Below, piece after piece: positions 11,853-23,039 of a DNA stretch of 64,000 bases. Location: the NCBI RefSeq assembly GCF_000091045.1, contig NC_006691.1, forward strand, positions 421,121-485,120. Reading direction: 5' to 3'. Position numbers and translations under genes: made by a program. The stretch is from Cryptococcus deneoformans JEC21 (taxonomy: Eukaryota; Basidiomycota; Tremellomycetes; Tremellales; Cryptococcaceae). The notes beneath the pieces are model-generated. The model did no database searches, was not told the origin of the DNA, and saw nothing but the letters and a program-made list of their open reading frames with translations. Within the stretch, counting starts at the first letter, position 1. The number at the start of each line of letters is the position of its first letter.

Positions 11853-14064
11853 ATGTCCCAGTATTTGAAGGAAGATGAGAAGGAAGTCGTTGTACACCTA
11901 GAGAACGCCCCCCAGTCAGATATACAAGATCTTGAAAATGGCCACAATAAAAGAAGGGCAAACAATCAGGCAGATGAGGCTGCCAAGATCCTCGAAGATC
12001 GGGGTCCGATCGAGTACACGTTCGAAGACAACAAGAGAGTACTTCGCATGGTGGACATCTATGTTTGCATTGTGAGTGGTGGACTTACAGGCTAGCTTAA
12101 TAGTTTTAGAGTCTGCTAGTGCTGACCTGTTTTGTGTAGCCCATGTGCATGGTAAGCATTGGTTGACGACTGGCATGACCATAAGTCTAACAACTGGGAA
12201 GGTCTACATGATTCAGCAGCTTGACAAAGGCGCTGTCAGCCAGGCTGCCGTTTTCGATTTGCGAGAAGAAACCAACTTACAGGGAAGCGAATATTCATGG
12301 CTGTCCTCCTGTGTCTATGTTTCACAACTCATATTCCAGCCTTTGTCGTCTTATGCCCTGGTTGTATTTCCTGGTCAGTGCTAAAGAAATTAGTCTGAGA
12401 TAGAGCATAATTGACCGTTGTCTAGTCAAATACTGGGTCATGTTCAATTTCATTGCTTGGTCCATTGTAACGATCTGCACCACGGCTGCCAAAAGCTTTG
12501 CTGGACTGCTGGTTGCTCGTATCTTGTTGGGAGCGTTTGAGGCCACCATTCTACCATCCTTCGTGTTCATCAGTAGGTCGAATGGCTTTCGCATAATGTG
12601 CACAACTCATCTGGCTGGGTAGCACAAATGTGGTGGACCCGTAGGGAACAATCTTATCGAACCGTCGCGTGGCAAGTAGCCAACTCTTGCGCAGCTATTC
12701 TCGGTCCTCTCTTAGCTTTTGGTGTTGGTCATGTCAACTCTGGAATCAAACCTTATCAAGGAATTTTCATCTGTATGGGTGCTCTGTCCCTTGCCTGTGT
12801 TCCAATTGTGAGCCTCGTCCAATGTACGGCAAAAATAGCAACTGCTTATTAGCTATCAGGTATGGTGGCTTCTCCCCAATTCTCCCACCACTGCTCGCTT
12901 CCTTCGTCATGGAGAGGATCGTTACATCGCTCTGGAACGTCTTCGGCAAAACCAGATGGGTACTAAGTCATCAACATGGAAGTGGAACCAGGTTCGAGAA
13001 ACTTACCGAGACCCAAAGACTTACATGTGGGCAGCGATGTACTTGTGCACTGCTACACCTTCTGGTGGTATAGGTGCATTCAGTGGTTTGATTATCAAAG
13101 GCTTCAACTTTAACTCTTTTGAGGTAAAGCTATTAATCAATTACTTTGCCGATGATTATGATCTAACAGGGTGAATAGACGACCCTCATGTCCATTCCTA
13201 CAGGCGTGATTGGCATTATCACTCTTATCATTGGTATCTGGCTCACTAATCGCATAAAAACTCGTTGGATCGTCCTTGTTATAATTACCCTTTTCCCCAT
13301 TGCTGGTCTTGCAGCCCTTTGCAACGTTGATCGCTCCAATACGGCAGGTTTGATGGCCTCATTCTACATCGCGTATCCATTGGCAGGTATACGTGAGTTA
13401 CTTAAATGACTGAGAAAGCGAAGGTAGTCACTCACAAGGGCTACGTCAGAGCCGCTTCTCTACAGTTGGGCTGGATTGAACGCTGCAGGAACTACAAAGC
13501 GAGTGGTAGTTTTCGCCACCATGTTTGTCTTCCAATGCACTGGTAACGTTAGTGACAACTTAAATCATGTGATAAGAGGTATAGAGGGCTGATGACGCAT
13601 ATCCTTCAGATCATTGGTCCACAGGTTCGTTGTCTTGATGTCGGAAGGTGGGAGACTAATGTCTTGTATGGCTAGGTTTATCTTGAGAGGGAAGCCCCTT
13701 ACTACTACACCGGTATTTATGTAAACGTCGGTTGCTATTCAGCCCTCATCATCCTCATGGTGGCAATGTCCTTTTACCTTCGATTCCTCAATAGGCGACA
13801 GGCAAGGCGTCGAGCCGCACTGGGTTTACCTGAGGAGCTGGAAGACATGTCAATCATGACCATCGAAGAGGCAAAGGCATACAAGACCAAATTGACTCAG
13901 CAGATGCAAGAGAAGGGATTGGATGAAGCCAAGTTGTATGAGAATGCGTTTGATGATATGACAGATATGGAGTGAGTGGTTTTATTAATATTTGGACAAG
14001 GGGGACGATGTGGCTGACGAGTGTCCGTCTATGTAGGAATCCGGCGTTTATATATGTATTATAA
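11853..14064 (+). CDS. MFS anion:cation symporter, allantoate permease (Dal5) family, copy B
   Basis: This tandem paralogue of the upstream transporter has the same domain order and apparently the same intron positions. The start at 11853 (MSQYLKEDEKEVVVHLENAP) aligns with copy A; ATG 11751 in the same frame would add a Ser/Pro-rich leader. TM1 is again built across a 12-nt exon (12140-12151). Shared blocks include GSEYSWLSSCVYVSQLIFQP, QMWWTRREQSYRTVAWQVAN, MWAAMYLCTATPSGGIGAFS and LPEELEDMSIMTIEEAKAYK. The last intron joins GA to G AAT, giving ENPAFIYVL and TAA at 14064. The copies differ mainly at third positions, in introns and in the N-terminus. That points to an older duplication kept under selection rather than a recent one. 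Substrate unknown. Confidence 0.87.
12140..12151 (+). other. 12-nt microexon (Pro-Met-Cys-Met) of transporter copy B
   Basis: CCCATGTGCATG is flanked by TGTGTAG and GTAAGC. It occupies the same position as the microexon of copy A and encodes the same four residues. Confidence 0.8.
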
Positions 14065-14327
14065 TCTGGAAGGACCTCGTTGAAAAGCCCCAGAGCAATT
14101 GGAAATGGTCGTTAGGGATTTGTAGGAGTATAGCCTATATCGAATAATTTCGATAAATGAAGAATGTACGAAGTTACTACTAGCTCATCAACAACAGGAG
14201 GCAGGGACATGGTATGTTTGCATATGTCTCTCTGCCGCTATAACGGAAGGTTTAACAAGAAGTGTTTATCATCGCCGTTGTGGCACTCATTGTTTTTCTT
14301 CTTTTCGGTGTAGTATGCAGAGACATC

Positions 14328-14999
14328 CTACCCATCGTAGGCAACGAACTCAATCTCCACATCGGTACCACCGGCGGGTAGCTCAGCAACTCCAATGCAA
14401 GTGCGAGCGGGCTTGGGTTCGGGCATGATATCTTTCCAGACCTAAAATAATGAAATCAACACCACGGAAGGATCATGGCGTTCAAGATGTTGACTTACCT
14501 CGTTGACTGCTACGAAGTCTCTGGATAAGTTAGAGAGGTAGATATTGGCCTTAACGACGTTAGAGAGATTCATATTGGCGCCTTTGAGTACGGCTTCAAG
14601 GTTCTAGACGACAGTTTAGACAGCCGTTAGTTACTCCCTTACCACTCCAAAAACAGAAAGGATACACTCACTTGGATGACCTGCCGTGTTCGGTCTTGAA
14701 TCTATGAACATCATGCCCGTGTGTTATTGAGACAAGGTATCTATCTCATTGGCAATCATGAAGTGCGACTCACAGTCCCTTTGACCATATTGCCTTCCTT
14801 GGTCATGCCAACTGACCCGCTTGTGTAAACGTAGTTGCCTGCCCTTACCGCTTGTGTGTACTACAGGGTTATGCATTAGCCGGCAAGATTACGATGGCAT
14901 ATTTTAAGATAATGTGACAATGAAAGGGCTTTGAAGTGAACCTACGATTCCTGGCAAGGGAGGGGGAGCATCGTTCGTCAAGACGTATTCGGCGGGCAT
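14328..14999 (-). CDS. MMF1: RidA/YjgF/Mmf1 family enamine/imine deaminase
   Basis: This small protein of the RidA family hydrolyses reactive enamine/imine intermediates from PLP enzymes; the yeast homologues are Mmf1 (mitochondrial) and Hmf1 (cytosolic). The minus-strand exons read MPAEYVLTNDAPPPLPGI, YTQAVRAGNYVYTSGSVGMT, KEGNMVKGT, QNLEAVLKGANMNLSN and VWKDIMPEPKPARTCIGVAE, ending IEFVAYDG and TAG. PKPARTCIGVAELP is the family signature, with the substrate-binding Arg. Several small introns divide the roughly 125-residue protein. The frame stays open upstream of MPAEY to a Met at 15212, so a longer form with a basic N-terminal leader cannot be excluded. The promoter side faces the transposon insertion and RPAP1. 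Confidence 0.88.
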
Positions 15000-15967
15000 T
15001 GTTGGATAAAATGTAAACTCAAGAATGCGGTGGGGAGCATGATAGAAACGGCCAACAGCGTCTATTATATATGCCTGCACGTAAATCGAAGACCCCCTCC
15101 GGCTTCCAATACGCTCAGGAACCATCATAACCGGCCGCGGAGAGTGGGGGAAAGTGGGGGAGGACCAAGAGTGACGTGGTTTTCCGTGTAGATATTCCAC
15201 CGCCGCGGTCACTGCCGCCGAAATTCAACAATCCGTCTCTATGGTTTTCCATTTTCCATTTCTCTTTTGTCTCTTTTCTTACTTGTTGATCCTTCGATTT
15301 TGAGCTCCCCATATCAACATCTATATTTTCAGGTAAGTCCCGTGTCGATTTAAGCTCTTTCCTATCTTTTCGGACGAAATTTGCTCGACATTTGCACGTC
15401 AGTACGACTACTCTTGAATGGCCAGATGTCTTCGGACGCTGCAACCAGGCTTGAGTATAGAGGCGTTTACTTCGCATCATCTGATTTTCACAGTCTTCTG
15501 CACTCGTACAATGCACGAGAAGAAGCTCGTGCTGACTTTTCCTCGTTATAGGTATTCTTTTCCGGCCATGCAAGACTCGATTATATCCGTTTCATCTCCT
15601 ATGGGTCACATTCTATGTGGACTTTAAGGCGCCTCACCCTTTCTAAGTCTGTTCCTTTCAATTCGATAATCGCTTTCAGTCCCCCGTCACAGCTTGGTTC
15701 AACCTTTCGTTAACCCGTGCTGATGTCGGGGTTATGGCCTTTATGGTCCAAAGCGAAGAGTGAAGTCTTGACTGGGCATGTCCTCGTTCGTTTTACTTCC
15801 ACTGAATGTGGGACTAATCAGTCTTGTCGACACCTCTTGCTATGTATGCATCTACTCTTATTTCGTGCTCAAATTACCTTCTATTTATTGTCAAAACGCG
15901 GGGATGATGCAACAACAATTTGTCAGTTTGAATGTACGACAGTACTCTAAAAGCATGTTGTTTCATC
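15000..15967. other. Region between RidA gene and transposon, with a short candidate ORF
   Basis: A T/C-rich plus-strand stretch at 15240-15330 resembles a fungal promoter or leader and ends in TTTTCAG followed by GTAAGT. ATG 15426 opens a 41-codon ORF (MSSDAATRLEYRGVYFASSD...) ending in TAG at 15549-15551. Further open pieces in other frames follow (for example RLDYIRFISYGSHSMWTLRR near 15590). They might be exons of a small or truncated gene, but no joined model is supported. Confidence 0.35.
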
Positions 15968-16120
15968 ATGGCAGGCCGATCGGACAAATATCATTCCCGT
16001 ATTTTTGCGACGTTTTTGCACGAATGTTTTTTCAACACAGGCCTCTTTTTCTCGATCAAATCTTCGTTTGTGTCGCATCAACACCACATTTTTGTCCGTT
16101 CACTATGCATGAGCTGTTCT
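15968..16120 (+). repeat. Left terminal inverted repeat
   Basis: About 152 bases match the reverse complement of 18255-18407 at roughly 95 percent by eye. The differences are about seven substitutions and one 1-nt indel. Confidence 0.85.
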
Positions 16121-16233
16121 GACTTATGTCTCATAGCTTTTAACTGTATATTTACCCATTTTGACTCCAACAGGGTTCAACACCATCAGCATCAATCACT
16201 TTTTGCACTTCCGTCACCGCACGACCGCCCCAT

Positions 16234-18152
16234 ATGGCGGACCAAAATGATCTCGAAGATCTCGACGACGTATTGGATGCTCAGGACTTAGAGGAACCAA
16301 AGCATCATTTGTTGCCAGTAAGTCAAGCTATTCCTTATACGTTTTGATACTCATATTTCACAGAGAGGATATATGAGTTCCGATGACATCCGTATGGTCA
16401 CCCAATACCTCGAGGTTTCAGTGCGAGGTATCCATGAGTTCCTACGCTTCCCCCTTGCCCCATCTATCGACCCAGCAGAATTGGAAGAGCACCTGACCAC
16501 TGTTGTCGATCTTTGGCTCGATATTCGAGTCCTCAGATACATGGTTATCCAGTCAACTTTCCATGCCTGGGCTCTGCTTCTTCGCCGATTGCACGAATCC
16601 CTCATACGCTTGCGCATCGCAGTTCACGAGTATGCAGAGAGAGAGACCGGTGAGATTGTGGAGGATCACAGTGTCTATGTCTGGCGCAGTGTCGGTCAAC
16701 CTCGCAAAGAACTGGATGCGGATCTTCTTGCCGAGGCTATCGAAGGTGGGTGGAGGCGATGGGAAATGGCGGAGTTGTTTGAAGTATCCGAGTCTACTAT
16801 GAGAGAGAGAATCGCTTGAAGGAGATGAATGTCGATCTTCGAAAGCGTTTTACTCCAATCTCCAATGATGCGTTATGCCAGCAGGTAAGTCACAATTATT
16901 CACTTCCCACATAAACATTTATACCTGTCAATTAGGCAATCCAACGCATTCGACAAGCCGGCACCGGAAAAGAGGGCGTCATTGGTTGCCTTGCTGCCTT
17001 ACAAGTCGAAGAAAACCCTATTATTGTCCCTCGGTGGCGTGTGCGAGAGTGTCTCCGCATAATCGATCCCGCTGGTGCTTCTCATCGCTTTCAAGAGATG
17101 GTCAATCGCCGCAAGTATTTTGTCCCTCACATCAACAGTCTGTGGCACATAGATGGGCACCATAAACTGTCTGCTTATCGGATCGTCATCATTGGCATTA
17201 TTGATGGCAAGTCGCGCATGTTAGTTGGTATGAAGGCGATGAACAACAACAGGGCAGAATCAGTGTTGTGTGTATTCCAGGAGGCTGTTACCAAGTATGG
17301 TATACCCAGTCGAATGCGGGCTGATTATGGGACTGAGATGCTTCGAGTCAAGGACGCAATGGAAGAGCTTCGAGGTGTCTTCAATCAGCCCGATCAATGT
17401 TTGTTGTAGCTAACCCAACCGTAGGCGTCAATCGCGGGTCCTTCATTCAGGGTAATTCGACTCATAACCAACGTATTGAGAGGATCTGGAGAGACCTTCA
17501 AAATTGGTGCACCGGTCGGTACCCATCCTTGTTTGAGCAGCTGGCTGAGCAAGGCTTTTTGGACCTCGGAAACCCTATCCACCTTTGGTGCCTACATTTT
17601 TGCTTCATCCCTCAGATCAACGCTGCCCTTGAGAGGTTCACTCGTCAGTGGAATAAGCATCGTTTGCGCACTGAAAGTGGTCGTACACCTGAGATGATAT
17701 GGAAGCGTGGTATGTTGAATTTCCAGTAATTTGAAGTAACAAACCTGACACAATGTATAGAGAAGTTGACCCTTAAAATGCAAGGAGGAATTGATATTGA
17801 TCAAAACCCTTTCGCCATCCAGGATGACAACGACGGTACTGTCCTCCAAGCTAGAGGGTATGACTACACTGCCTATGGCGTTGACGGTCATCGCTGGGTA
17901 GCACCAAATATAAGGAGGGGAGACATGTCTACTAAAGATGTAATGCCCCCCCTGGAAGGCTTTGATCCTGTTATCTCTGATCAGCTCTCTGATGCTTCTT
18001 TTCAGGCATGGCTCAATCAGAAAATTGGCCCAGTAGACCTTACTAGGGACGATATGGGTGGGAATAGATTCATTTCTTGTGTGAATGAGACTATGGGTTA
18101 CCTTTCTTCTTACATCCCTAATTTCAAGGAACGCTTGTTCTATTATATGTAA
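16234..18152 (+). pseudogene. Integrase-type (DDE) transposase, five exons, frame broken in a GA tract
   Basis: Exons at 16234-16317, 16364-16884, 16936-17374, 17425-17709 and 17761-18152 have canonical GT-AG junctions. They encode about 570 residues. The first part contains an acidic leader (MADQNDLEDLDDVLDAQDLE) and a helix-turn-helix-like stretch (WRRWEMAELFEVSESTMRER). The second part has the rve core. First D is in WHIDGHHKLSAYRIVIIGII, second D in MRADYGTEM, and E in THNQRIERIWRDL. LRTESGRTPEMIWKRG follows. The first frame stops at TGA 16817-16819; the rest continues in the -1 frame, and the switch lies at a (GA)5 tract (16801-16810). Loss of one GA unit makes the summed exon length divisible by three. 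So this is a slippage-inactivated copy, or less likely a frameshifted orfA/orfB-like pair. Confidence 0.75.
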
Positions 18153-18254
18153 GGTATACAGGGGAAGGTTTCCTAATATTGTGTTTATTGTGTAGTATGG
18201 TTCATCCCATTCTCTAGACTTGGATTACTCTCCTACGTTTATTTACAGTTCCAT

Positions 18255-18407
18255 TAGAACAACTCAGGCATAGTGAACGGACAAAAATGTGGTGTTGATG
18301 CGACACAAACAAAGATTTGATCGAGAAAAAGAGGCCTGTGCTGAAAAAAATTCGTGCAAAAACGTCGCAAAAATACAGGAATAATATTTGTCCGATCGAC
18401 CTGCCAT
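18255..18407 (-). repeat. Right terminal inverted repeat
   Basis: Inverted copy of 15968-16120. Four of the differences read C in the left copy and T here, two of them at CpG sites. The outer flank is AT-rich (ATAATTATTGTACAATTATA). Confidence 0.85.
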
Positions 18408-18701
18408 AATTATTGTACAATTATATTAAGTAATCAGGTGCTTAACGGTCATCCACGGTCGTTTGTGACTTTTGAATGAGGAGCAACGGGATGCATCCAT
18501 GGAACAGCGGCGGACGTGCAACAGATATACGATAACAAGAACGAAGCAGGAGCAAAAAGAAAAAAGAAGAGTCTATCGGAGGCAGTTCCAGGCACCGAAT
18601 TAGTCGACAGCCGCAAGTCACGTAAGCGACTGGACGAGCATTCAAATAATAAATACGTCGATCTCCATTTTGTTTTGATAATTGAGACAGTCAATTCCAC
18701 C

Positions 18702-21700
18702 ATGCTCAAGGACATTGTAGAACGAACATCTTCCCCTGCAGAGGCTCCGAAAGCCCCGGCACCTAGCTCTACCGGCTTCCCCGTCGCCGTTCATCGCTCT
18801 CAGCGACCATCTGCGTTTGCACGAGCCCGAAGGGCACAACAAGCTTTGAAAGAAGAAGGAAAGCAGGAGATAGGCTATGGAAAGGCTGTAGATACCGTCC
18901 CAACTGTACAGGCTGCAGGACCTGCATCTGCTTCAAGCATGACAGAATGGGAAGAGGTAAAGAGACAAGTGCAAGGAGATAATTCAAAGAGAGTACAGAA
19001 TATGAGTCAGCAAGAGCGAGAACAGGAGATCGAGGAACTTAGGGAGAGACTAGGCGACAAGACTTTGGATCTTTTGAGGAAAAGGGCTGAGGCTCGTCAG
19101 TCAAAGCGCAATCTTCTAGATGTCCCCAAAAGCGAACTGTCATCTATCGACTTGGAGCAGCCTTTCAATGCAAATATCACACAGAAGATTTTGCAGGATG
19201 TCTCAGAGGAGAATACAAGGCGGGTCGACTTAATGAGCTTCGAAGAAAGGGAGCAAGAGACGGAGGAGCTAAGGGAAAGGTTTGGAGATAAGATCATGGA
19301 AGCTTTGAGAAGAAGGGCCGAGGTAAAGTTAACAGAAGGGAAGAGCAACGTCGTGGAACGCTCAGTGAAGCCCGATGTCCCTGCTTCATCGAGTACGTCT
19401 GTTTATATCATATAATTCTCTTTGAAAGCTTAACCTGTGGCAGGTATATTATCGAACTCCCAGGACGACGACACGAACCTCGACATTCTTAAAGCCAAAT
19501 ACTTCCCTACCCTTCCCTCAGAGCCATCGAAACTTGAGTGGCTGCAACCCATATCTGCGCCTTCAAGCGACAAGTCGATTAGGTTTGACCTTTCTGGAAA
19601 AGTACTTTCTGCCAAAGATACAGCATCTCTTCCCACCCATCTGGGCTTACATCATCATGGAGAATCACCCGACTTAGCTGGCTATACTTTCCAGGATATA
19701 TTATATCTCTGTCGATCAACAGTACCGAGTCAGCGTATAACCATGATGGGTGTACTCAGCCGGATCCTAGGAAGATTACACAATGGGGAATTGGACCAAG
19801 CTGTCCAGACTGAGTGCGATGAAACGCAGGTTGTCCAGAAAGCTATCGAACTTGGCGTAGAAGTGCTTGCTGGTTTGACAAGAGGAGCAGGTGTGATTCG
19901 AGCAAGCGTGGAGCTCCTGTTCGAAGCATTATGCGGCCCTTCATGGGTATTTCCTGACGATTCCATCAATGCCGACAATATCTATCAACCATTTATCCAG
20001 CCACTTATGACGGCCCAGAGCGACCCAACTGGGATTGCTTCCATACCATTTGAAGATGTACTTCCTCGCCTCACTGAGCTACTTTCCATACCTGATGCTC
20101 TTCCCATAATGACCACCAACCAGTTGCTGCTCATTCTTCGACGCGCTACTCTTTTGTCAAGCGACCTTTGCGAAACCATCTGTCCCATTGTACCGGCCAT
20201 TCTCAAGCATCACGTCACCCAAAGATCTTGGCCACCAAAAGGCGATAACCGACCGAATGTGGAAGGATTGGCTCTTTTGAGGGACATCACGGCAAGCTCA
20301 CGGGCTTGTGCGGAAGACCTTCTGAGTCAGAGAGTTTATGAGTCTACTCTCAAATTCGTTATATCTGCCACTTGGAGCGAAGGGAATGACGTCAACAAGC
20401 AAGAGGTTGCTCATAGCCTGGCGTTGGAAGTTTTGCGAATTTACGCCATTCTTGGAAGGTACGGCTTATCAGCTTCGATCGTTGCGTCTAGCTCTGAAGT
20501 ATGGCGTCTCTTTGGGAAGTGGGTCCAGCAGCGTTCCGCCTCTGAGACCATACCGCCGTTGGAAAGTAGTCTTGTCAAGGCCTACTTTGACCTTCTCAAG
20601 ATTTGGGTCACATGTGCCATAGACCCGCATAGAACAACTCCTGAGCATGACATTACCTGGGCTCAGGTTGTGGCACTCGAGTGGATTGATGAGGCTGTAT
20701 CTTCCGTCAAGCAACTGTTGGGTCGGTTAGAACGATTGGAAGAGGTGGCGTCTGCGCTAAATATGTTGGTCAGTTGGGCAACAGGCGCCAAGGTCAATGG
20801 GATAAAGAGCGGTGAAGAAGAAAAGAAGATTATGCTTGCTGGGTTGAAGACTTCAGGTCTGGAAGAAGCCATAGAGTCAATGAGAAGTGGTGGAGAAAAT
20901 GAGACAAGGATACTCTGGTCGGCCGTGAGACTGCACGGCCAGCTGCATTCTGTGGGGGAGCTGTTAAGCAAGGACACACTTGCTGCACTCCAGTTGGCTT
21001 TCTTGGTAACAAATGGGCCGACGGTCCGCTCAGCCACCTATCTTCGGTACGAGCTTCTTCGACTGAGTGTACAGAGCAAGAGTCTCTCCCCTTCAGAATG
21101 GTTGCCCGTTGCTTTGGACTTATTCCTGTCATTCGACGTTGGAGACGAGCCTCTCGCTCTTGATTTGGTCGATGATATTTTGAAAGCAGATTGGTCCAGC
21201 ACAATTCATGTCATAGCCGAGCAATACTCTGCTCTTTCTCATCCCGACAAATTGCAAATACTCCGACCCCTTTTGCATTATACCATCCTGCCCGACGTCG
21301 AAAACGTCGTTGGCCCCTCTCAACCCTCCCATATTTACCTCAAAGCCACATCAACTCTTCGCGCTCCACCAACTTCCCTCGACCTTAATAATATCACCGG
21401 TTTGCCTCTTCAACCCGATTGGCTCTTTTCTCCTCTCAACGAACTCCTTCGTTCTGGCACGTCTATTGCACTTTCCCAAGTGCCGTCCGACTGGAGTGCT
21501 TCTGAGACAGAGATTGTACAGTCAGTCTTGTTTCTGGGTCAATTGCAATGTGCCTCAGCTATGTGGACGGAACGTTTAGGTGGAAGCCGATTGTTGTTCA
21601 ACATGATGAAGGTATTCATGCTCGAGCACGGGCAACAGACACAGACGTCAACAAGCGAAGGAGAGGTGTTCAGGGATAGCCAAGTGGCCAAGGGCATGAA

Positions 21701-22361
21701 CCGACTCATGGAACATCTGACAAACCCCATTGCTATTGCGGAGAAATATCCCTTTGCATCGCTGGAAACTGTTGCCCTTCCTTTCCTTACAGCCGGTGTA
21801 CCCTTCTTCCAGTTCTACACTGATTTCCTTGCTCTGTATGAGGCTATTTCCTTTTCCGACATGATATTCACTCAGCTTCTCCTCCCTCCTCTCGCCATGT
21901 CCTATCCATCTGACTATCGAAAGCTTCTTTGGAATGACCATTCGACTGCACTGAGAGGAATGAGGGTCCGACTACACCAAGTGCCCCTTGAGGACGGGAC
22001 GGGGCTCGACGGCTACTTTGCTCCTAAAGAGACCAGTAATGAAGTCCTCTCTGGGTATGCCCGTGCCCTCACTAGAGGGTGGGTGATTGAGGATCGCAAT
22101 GAGTTCCTTTTCAGGGTAGCTTCACATCATCTGGCCGAGTTGTTTTGGAGGGGGATGGAAGAGGCTAAGGAATCAGATAGAGTGGGTTTGATGGTTGGTA
22201 TCTTATCTACGGGAACAGACGGGTTGGTCAGGAGGTTGTTGGAATGGAATCTTGAAACAAGGGGTGAGGGAGTGGTTGGGCCTGAGGAAAAGCAAAAAAG
22301 GAAAGAGGCGGTTGGCAAGTTAACTGGGACGAAGGGGAGTAAAAGGGTTGAGAGCTTATAA
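18702..22361 (+). CDS. RPAP1: RNA polymerase II-associated protein 1 (RPAP1 / Rba50 / MINIYO family)
   Basis: This is an assembly and transport factor for RNA polymerase II. The start MLKDIVERTSSPAEAPKAPA leads into an RPAP1 N-terminal region with two related acidic helices (QEREQEIEELRERLGDKTLD and FEEREQETEELRERFGDKIM). A single intron (19393-19443) joins TCG-A to GT. After it comes the RPAP1 C-terminal domain: KSIRFDLSGKVL, then LGLHHHGESPDLAGYTFQDI and LYLCRSTVPSQRITMMGVLS. The two exons total 3609 nt, giving 1202 residues. The rest is an alpha-helical, HEAT-like region without catalytic motifs. An upstream in-frame start at 18516 would add 62 residues, but the conserved block begins at 18702. 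It converges with UPF2. Confidence 0.9.
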
Positions 22362-23039
22362 TGGTAGCATTGTAATCTGATCTGGTCAGCTGTAAGTAAG
22401 ACGGCCATGCAACCATATGGATTTAAGCTGAACAATAGGCAAGTTATGGTCATCTTTTTAATTCGAACAAACATCACATAGGTTGCAGTGCTCCTCAAGC
22501 ATGTATACGTTATCGTAAATCTCTAATTAAGCATTATCATTATCATTACCACGGGTAGGAGATTCGCGTTTTGCAAGCGTTTGTATCCTTTACTCTTTGA
22601 CTTTCAGATTGGAGTATATCTTGAAAATTTAAAGACCAACCTACCGTACATTCTGTCCAGGAGCTCGCTGCCTTCGTTGAACTCATTTTTTTATGTTAAG
22701 AATACTTACTCTTCAAATCGGCTGATCGTGTCCAGGCCGTTTCTACCATTCGCCTTTCGTTCCGTTTTATTTACAGACATGATAAAAGATTCATTCTGCA
22801 AGTTGCTATAGAGATACAGAGGGTTCGCGGATGTGAGAACTGAAGGACAAATTCACGCCTGGACTCGTAGTGAGCTTTGCGACCAATCGTCATCACGTGT
22901 CTGCTCAGACCCCAGTCCACGTAACCGTCATCGTCGTTTTCGTTGTATCTCCCAGGTTGTAACCTCCCAGAGTGGTGCAGTGGTAGCCGCCTAGTGGCAT
23001 ACCGTTTCCTCGTTAGGTTTGCGGTCCGGGCGGAGGTGA
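22362..23039. other. Convergent intergenic region between RPAP1 and UPF2
   Basis: Holds the 3' ends of both transcripts. Minus-strand reading frame continues past the UPF2 stop only if the last intron is left in, so I treat it as non-coding. A tRNA-like stretch near 22970 was examined and rejected. Confidence 0.55.

Larger units (their letters stand above)
15968..18407 (+). mobile_element. DNA transposon with ~150 bp terminal inverted repeats and DDE integrase-like transposase
   Basis: A 2.4 kb element is bounded by inverted copies that begin ATGGCAGGYCGATCGGACAA, at 15968-16120 and, reversed, at 18255-18407. It carries one spliced gene with a helix-turn-helix region and an rve-type DDE domain. 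The layout resembles the eukaryotic IS3EU group or related integrase-derived cut-and-paste elements. The exact ends and the target-site duplication could not be fixed. It sits in the divergent space between the RidA gene and RPAP1. Confidence 0.8.

Noticed and set aside
20663..21204. Minus-strand ORFs of 124 codons inside RPAP1
   Set aside because: Shadows of a well-supported coding strand with no motif of their own. The same holds for the antisense ORFs in UAP1 (30345-31163, 31337-31933) and SUP35.
22771..23039. Longer C-terminus for UPF2 by reading through the last donor
   Set aside because: A canonical GTGAGT...CATTTAG intron with a TTGAC branch site gives a clean short final exon ending at 23040. 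The read-through peptide is basic and has no family resemblance that I know.
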